The position numbers and the translations under genes are program-made. From NCBI RefSeq assembly GCF_030027245.1, contig NZ_JASERT010000001.1, positions 2,534,501-2,598,500 of the forward strand: a DNA stretch of 64,000 bases. The letters run 5' to 3'. Positions 59,236 through 64,000 of the stretch are shown one piece after another (the stretch's first letter is position 1; every line of letters begins with the position of its first letter). Under the pieces are notes generated by a model. That model had not been told where the DNA came from and searched no databases. It saw nothing but the letters and a program-made list of their open reading frames with translations. Source of the stretch: Asticcacaulis sp. EMRT-3 (GTDB lineage: Bacteria; Pseudomonadota; Alphaproteobacteria; Caulobacterales; Caulobacteraceae).

Positions 59236-60924
59236 ATGGTCAATGTCCAAAGAGACTGCCGGGGAAAACCTGTCTTGACCGAAGACCTGAAACATCAGCG
59301 TGACCGCTATATTGCCTTTTCTCTGGCGGCGGCGGATCTGCTGATCGAGGTGGATAGGAATTTCCGCATTGTTCGCACCATCGGCGCGACCCAGGCCCTG
59401 TTGAGCGGTGTCGCTGCCGAGGTGGTGGGGCGCGATGTCTGTCAGGTTTTCACCATCGCTGACCGCCATTTTGCCCGCCGCTTGCTGGAGCGCGTCATCA
59501 CCGCGGGTCGCATCGAGCCCTGCGCCCTGCACCTCGATCAGAAAGACCAGCCGCCGCTGCTGGTGAATCTGGGGGCCTGCCATCTGTCGGGACAGGACGG
59601 CCATTCCTTTCTCAGCCTGACGGTTTTGTCGGACGCGGTTGTCATCAACAGCGACGGCCGCGATCCGGTATCGGGCCTGTTCGACAGCGCCACCTTCGAA
59701 GCCTTTGCTGAAAAGACCCTGCAACGCGGTGGCCCGGCCATGCCGGGAAGCATGAAGATGGTGCGCGTCAGCGGTCTGTCACGCGCCATCCGCGAAATGC
59801 CCGCCGCCAAAGCCTCCATGCTGGTATCTGAAATCGGCGCGGTGTTGCGGGCGCAATCCTTGAGCGGCATGGCGGCGGCCCGCCTGTCGGAAGAGGACTT
59901 CAGCTATCTGCCATCGCCCGCCGGGGCCGCTGCCAGCCCCGAAGTCCTGTCGCACGACATCGATGCCGCTGCGCGCGCCGCCGGCCTGCCCGCCGGCAGC
60001 CTGAAGACCTCGGTGATGAATCTCGAACTGTCGGTCGGCAATCTCGATCCTGACAGCATCGCGCGGGCGCTGAATTACGTCTTGAGCGATTTCTGCCGCC
60101 CCGAACGCAGCCCGATCAGCGATCTCGAAGGCGGCTTGCAGGCGGCGATGGCGGCCACGGTCGGCCAGTTCGATTCGATCAAGTCCCTGATCGATTCCGG
60201 CACCTATACGCTTTACTATCAGCCGGTGGTGCAACTCTGTGATCGCAGCGTGCATCATTACGAAGGTCTGCTGCGCTTTGCCGACGGGCGTTCGCCTTTC
60301 GATACGATCCGCATGAGCGAACAGCTTGGCCTTGTGCAGGATTTCGATCTGGCCGTGGCGAAAAAAGCCGTCGATATGCTCAATCTGCGCAGCGACATCA
60401 AGGTGGCGATCAACCTGTCGGGCCAGTCGGTGCAGAACGATCTGTTCCGTGAAAATCTGCGCCTGTTGCTGCTGCCGTTTCCGCAGCTTTCCACGCGGCT
60501 TCTGTTTGAGCTGACCGAGTCCTCGGCCATCGACGATATGGAAACGGCGGGCAATTTCCTGCGCTGGCTGCGCCGAACGGGCTATCAGGTCTGTCTCGAC
60601 GATTTCGGTTCGGGCGCGGCCACCTATGCTTACCTGCGCCGTTTCGATGTCGATTTCGTTAAGATCGACGGCCCGTTTCTGATGGAGGCGCGTGATAATC
60701 CGCGCCAGCGCGCCCTGATCCGCTCGGTCGTTTCGCTGGCGCGTGAGCTGCGCTCGGAAACCGTGGCCGAAATGGTCGAGGACGAAGACATGGCCAGGCT
60801 GTGCCAGGATATGGGCATCACCTTCGGCCAGGGCTATCATTTCGGCAAGCCCAAGCCCCAGATCGAGGCGCCGAAAGAACTGATCGTCGGCAAGCGCAAG
60901 GGCTTCAGCGAAAGCTGGGGCTGA
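59236..60924 (+). CDS. PAS-EAL protein, c-di-GMP signalling
   Basis: The 562 aa protein has a PAS domain (about 25-135, SLAAADLLIEVDRNFRIVRTIGATQALLSG). A middle region (about 140-300) is roughly GGDEF-sized but has no GGDEF signature. The EAL domain (about 320-545) shows YYQPVVQLCDRSVHHYEGLLRF (EGL in place of EAL), NLSGQSVQND, LFELTESSAIDD, DDFGSGAATYAYLRRF, VKIDGPF and ETVAEMVE with QGYHFGKP. Most catalytic residues remain, so it may be an active phosphodiesterase or a c-di-GMP receptor. The start is ATG 59236 next to GTG 59233. Confidence 0.85.
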   Translation: MVNVQRDCRGKPVLTEDLKHQRDRYIAFSLAAADLLIEVDRNFRIVRTIGATQALLSGVAAEVVGRDVCQVFTIADRHFARRLLERVITAGRIEPCALHLDQKDQPPLLVNLGACHLSGQDGHSFLSLTVLSDAVVINSDGRDPVSGLFDSATFEAFAEKTLQRGGPAMPGSMKMVRVSGLSRAIREMPAAKASMLVSEIGAVLRAQSLSGMAAARLSEEDFSYLPSPAGAAASPEVLSHDIDAAARAAGLPAGSLKTSVMNLELSVGNLDPDSIARALNYVLSDFCRPERSPISDLEGGLQAAMAATVGQFDSIKSLIDSGTYTLYYQPVVQLCDRSVHHYEGLLRFADGRSPFDTIRMSEQLGLVQDFDLAVAKKAVDMLNLRSDIKVAINLSGQSVQNDLFRENLRLLLLPFPQLSTRLLFELTESSAIDDMETAGNFLRWLRRTGYQVCLDDFGSGAATYAYLRRFDVDFVKIDGPFLMEARDNPRQRALIRSVVSLARELRSETVAEMVEDEDMARLCQDMGITFGQGYHFGKPKPQIEAPKELIVGKRKGFSESWG

Positions 60925-60943
60925 TTGCCCACTATTTAAGATT

Positions 60944-61088
60944 AACCACGGAAAACACGGATCGCCGCTTCGCGGCGTCACGGATGGATAGCATAAGCCC
61001 TTTTTATCCATGTCATGTTATCCGTGTCATGGCCGAAGGCCAGGATCAGTGTTTTCCGTGGTTTTAATCCTTTTCGTGTCTTTCGTGT
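60944..61088. repeat. Dispersed palindromic repeat B, copy 3
   Basis: Begins AACCACGGAAAACACGGATC (60944) and returns as GTGTTTTCCGTGGTT by 61064, followed by the outer arm TGTCTTTCGTG (about 61078-61088). Inner hairpins GCCGCTTCGCGGC and GGCCGAAGGCC are shared with copy 2. It lies between the PAS-EAL gene and the 3' end of the GH2 gene. Confidence 0.75.
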
Positions 61089-61099
61089 TGGAAAGGCTG

Positions 61100-64000
61100 C
61101 TAGGGCACGGTTTTCAGAATATCGGCCTCGACCACGCTTAGACGCCAGCCCGCCGCCACCTTGTCGGCCCCAACGCTGGCGGCTTCTTTATTATCCTTCA
61201 GCTCAACGATCTTGCCGAAGGCATCGCGGTCTTCGGTCGGGCCGGTCAGTGTGATACGCAGATGCTGGCCGGTGGCGGGGGTCAGCGGCAGATTGACATA
61301 GCCGAGCGATTTCGGCGTGACGCCCTCAAACACCACCTTGCCATCGAGCGTGACGCGGATCGGATAGGAGCGTAAGCGCCAGCCGGTCAGTTTCAGCGAC
61401 AGAAGCGACACGGCCTCAGGTCTGGCGAAATCATATTCGATCCAGGCATTGGCGGGCGTGCCATCGCTCGACCAGGCGGTTCTTTCATTATCGTCATGGC
61501 TGTCGCCCGCATCGCTCTGATTGGAACCGGCGATGATGGCCGCCACAGGCACAGTCCATTGAAAGGGCTGGTAAGAGGGCGTCAGCGGCGTCGGCCCGCG
61601 CGACAGATCGGACGGCTGATAGTCTCCGGCAAAGACGGTCGAAAGCCCATCGCTCACCGTGCCGAAGTCGGTGAGCGCGTGACTTTGCGTGTCGAGCGCC
61701 GCCGGTTTCAGCCCGTCGGCGGTGGCGGTCAGATGGACATGGCCCGCCTTCGTGGTGGCGCGGATCAGGACGCGGTTGACGCCCAGTTCCACCGGTAAGG
61801 TGGTGGCCAGCACATCGTTTGTGGCGTCCTTTTTGGCCGGATCGTACGGCCCTTCGCTCTGGGCGATGCCGCCTTTCCAGATGGCGGCGCCGGTCAGGTG
61901 AAAATGGATCGGCGTAAAGGCGGTCGGCACGCGCTGGCCGTTCTTGTCGATCACCTCGACATCGACCAGCATCAGGTCGTCGCCATCGGCCACCAGACCA
62001 CGCGGGCCATCATGCGGCGTCAGGCGGATGGCGGCGGGCGCGCCTGCGGTTTTTAAGCTATATTCGGAGTTTTTTCCATCCTTATAGGTGGTGACGGCCT
62101 TCAGCTCGCCCGGCGCATAATGCACCTCAGGGAAGGTGAACAAAAAGCCTGAGCTGCGTTCACCCTTGCCGAGCGATTTTCCATTGAGGAACAGTTCGAC
62201 ACTCTCGCCATTCGCCACGACATAGACCGGCTTGACCGTGCCCGCCGCATAGGTCCAGTGGCCGATAATGTAGGTGGCGGGCTCATCCGAATTGACCCAG
62301 CCGCCCCACATGACGCGGTCGGCGTACCAGGCGTCTTTCGGCAGGCGCACGGCGTCGAGTACGCCGGAGCGGCGGTAATTATTATCGCCACGAAAGTGCG
62401 AATTGCTGTCGGTAAAGCCGATCTTGACGCCACCCGCATTGACGCGATCACCTGAGCCGGGGCGCTGCTGGTAATAGTCCCACCAGCGTTTAACGTCCTC
62501 GACCGCCATCGAATCGTTATTGCGGTTATAGTCGGGCGCATCTTTATGGAAGGGCGGCGTCCAGTCGTCCTCATAGGCGCGCGCCGCTTCATCGCGTGAA
62601 TATTCATGCGCCCACAGGGGCTTACCCGCGCTTTTGTTGATATAGAGCATTTCGCCGCCATATTCGGCGATTTTGGAATCAAGCATTTCGCGCGCCCCAA
62701 TGGCGCGGCCACCGTGCGGATCATAGAGGTCGCGTACCGCCTTCATCTGCGCCATATGGTCTTCGGTAATCGTCTTATTGCCGCTCTCATAAAAGATGAT
62801 CGACGGGTCGTTGCGGTTATAGATGATGGCGTCGCGCATCAGCTCAACGCGCTGCTGCCAGCGGCGATCCTTGGGGTCGCCTTCGGAATCACCCGCCGGC
62901 ATATTGGTCAGAAGCCCCAGACGGTCGGCCGATTCGACCTGTTGCTTCGAGGGCGTAACGTGCATCCAGCGCACCAGATTGCCATTATCGTGGGTGATCA
63001 GGCTGTCGGAAAAATCGCTGATCCACGGCGGCACCGAAATGCCGACGGCGGGCCATTCGTCGGTGGTGCGCTGGGCATAGCCTTTCAGGTGCAAAACGCG
63101 GTCATTGAGCGAAAACATGCCGTGCGCGAAGGTGGTTTTGCGGAAGCCGGTTTTTGTGTCCACGGCGTCGATGACGTGGCCGGACTCGTCCTTCAGCACG
63201 GTGGTGACGGTATAGAGATAGCCGTAACCCCAGCTCCAGAAATGGAGGCCGCCGATCTTCGCTTCGGCGCTTAAGGTCGTCGTTTCGCCCGCCTTCAGCG
63301 CTGCGCCGCCGCCGTCGATCGTGGCCACCAGCTTGCCGTCAAGATCGCGCACCATCGCCTGATAGGTCACATTCATCGCCTGATCGGCATGGACCTCCGT
63401 CTCGGCATGAATAGTGGCGCTTGCGCCCGCAATATCGAAGCCATCGGCCCAGATATAGGCGCCGGTCGTGCCGAGATTGGAATAGAGCGGCAGGGTCTGG
63501 TACACATCACCGGTCAGATGCAGACGCGCCGGCTTATTAATGCCGCCATAATTGGCGTAGAAGTTCATGTCGCTCCACTGGAACGGCGTGTGGGTGGCAC
63601 GCTCGCGGTATTTCCAGTTGCTGTCAACGCGCACGGCCACGACATTGTCGCCCGGTTTCAGGGCTTTCGTGATGTCGAAACCAAAGGCCATGACGCCATT
63701 TTCGCTTAAACCCACTTCAACGCCATTGACCCAGACCTCGGCGGCCTGACGCACGCCCTGAAATTCGAGAAAAGCATGGTCGGCGTGCGTGCCTTTCGGC
63801 AGGCGGAAGGTTTTGCGATACCAGGTGATGCCGGTCGACAGCTTGTGGATGTCGCGCGCGAACGCTTCTTCTTCATTGAAGGCGTGCGGCAGGGTGACGG
63901 CCTGCCAGCCCTTATCGTCATAGGTCGTGCCGGACGCCGCCGGATCATCGCCGGTGTGCATCTTCCAGTTCTGATCGAAATCGAACGACTGACGCGGCGA
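61100..64000 (-). CDS. Glycoside hydrolase family 2 beta-galactosidase-like, 5' end outside window
   Basis: 966 residues are visible and the frame is open at the right edge (FDFDQNWK before MHTGDD), so the signal peptide and start are missing. Domains in order are the GH2 sugar-binding N-domain (YDDKGWQAVTLPHAFN ... GITWYRKTFRLP), the Ig-like domain and the barrel (GYAQRTTDEWPAVGIS ... VRWMHVTPSKQQVESADRLGLLTNMPAGDSEG). C-terminal Ig-like/DUF4982-type domains and a final carbohydrate-binding domain (about 800-950) follow. The likely nucleophile Glu is in PLWAHEYSRDEA. The acid/base segment reads FYESGNKTI, not the usual GNE. It probably acts on plant galactosides; the substrate is inferred. 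Confidence 0.85.
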   Translation of the reverse strand, partial: SPRQSFDFDQNWKMHTGDDPAASGTTYDDKGWQAVTLPHAFNEEEAFARDIHKLSTGITWYRKTFRLPKGTHADHAFLEFQGVRQAAEVWVNGVEVGLSENGVMAFGFDITKALKPGDNVVAVRVDSNWKYRERATHTPFQWSDMNFYANYGGINKPARLHLTGDVYQTLPLYSNLGTTGAYIWADGFDIAGASATIHAETEVHADQAMNVTYQAMVRDLDGKLVATIDGGGAALKAGETTTLSAEAKIGGLHFWSWGYGYLYTVTTVLKDESGHVIDAVDTKTGFRKTTFAHGMFSLNDRVLHLKGYAQRTTDEWPAVGISVPPWISDFSDSLITHDNGNLVRWMHVTPSKQQVESADRLGLLTNMPAGDSEGDPKDRRWQQRVELMRDAIIYNRNDPSIIFYESGNKTITEDHMAQMKAVRDLYDPHGGRAIGAREMLDSKIAEYGGEMLYINKSAGKPLWAHEYSRDEAARAYEDDWTPPFHKDAPDYNRNNDSMAVEDVKRWWDYYQQRPGSGDRVNAGGVKIGFTDSNSHFRGDNNYRRSGVLDAVRLPKDAWYADRVMWGGWVNSDEPATYIIGHWTYAAGTVKPVYVVANGESVELFLNGKSLGKGERSSGFLFTFPEVHYAPGELKAVTTYKDGKNSEYSLKTAGAPAAIRLTPHDGPRGLVADGDDLMLVDVEVIDKNGQRVPTAFTPIHFHLTGAAIWKGGIAQSEGPYDPAKKDATNDVLATTLPVELGVNRVLIRATTKAGHVHLTATADGLKPAALDTQSHALTDFGTVSDGLSTVFAGDYQPSDLSRGPTPLTPSYQPFQWTVPVAAIIAGSNQSDAGDSHDDNERTAWSSDGTPANAWIEYDFARPEAVSLLSLKLTGWRLRSYPIRVTLDGKVVFEGVTPKSLGYVNLPLTPATGQHLRITLTGPTEDRDAFGKIVELKDNKEAASVGADKVAAGWRLSVVEADILKTVP

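Overview
The window is chromosomal DNA of an alphaproteobacterium of the Caulobacteraceae, probably close to Asticcacaulis. The family call rests on a GcrA cell-cycle regulator, a large TonB-dependent receptor of the Xanthomonas/Caulobacter type next to tryptophan-halogenase-like flavoproteins, and the gene order tlpA / argH-lptM-lysA-DUF4175 / hpt / zinc ribbon / ftsE-ftsX-ydcF-plsC. The genus is an inference. The DNA is GC-rich, densely coding and largely housekeeping, with a few accessory patches.

Region 1 (1-11.4 kb) holds the division and envelope run plsC-ydcF-ftsX-ftsE, a zinc-ribbon membrane protein, a phosphoribosyltransferase, the argH-lptM-lysA-DUF4175 operon (its last gene is unusually short), a TlpA thioredoxin, a DUF418 operon and 3-hydroxyacyl-CoA dehydrogenase. 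Region 2 (11.4-14.6 kb) has a strong candidate small RNA with C-rich loops, then an IS256-family element that splits a WGR-like gene in two. Region 3 (14.6-29 kb) is housekeeping: Bax-inhibitor-like protein, CitE-like lyase, ZapE, a flavin reductase, a receiver protein, asd, rarD, a serine hydrolase, secA, a parvulin lipoprotein, argJ and tRNA-Gly(CCC).

Region 4 (29-34.6 kb) has an EAL protein, an alcohol dehydrogenase, gcrA behind a DnaA box and a near-consensus CtrA site, and the feoAB iron operon behind Fur-like palindromes. Region 5 (34.9-51.8 kb) is a nutrient-scavenging and halogenase locus: GH3 beta-glucosidase, heme-binding-like protein, aldo/keto reductase, aminotransferase, JmjC-type cupin, TonB-dependent receptor, three tandem halogenase-like genes (the middle one catalytically degenerate) and gabT. 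A shared 14-bp palindrome lies upstream of both the GH3 gene and the receptor. Region 6 (52-64 kb) is a tripartite EmrAB/OMF efflux operon with a divergent TetR gene and two identical operators, a histidine-kinase-like protein lacking its phospho-acceptor His, a PAS-EAL protein and a GH2 beta-galactosidase that runs off the window.

Two dispersed repeat families are spread through the intergenic gaps. One is a modular unit of about 114 bp (four full copies and one half copy) whose terminal TAG serves as the stop codon of argJ and gabT. The other is a long palindrome built on CCACGGAAAACACGGAT (three copies). The most unusual items are the C-rich small RNA candidate, the modular repeat, the degenerate halogenase paralogue inside an operon with two intact ones, and the pseudo-histidine kinase.
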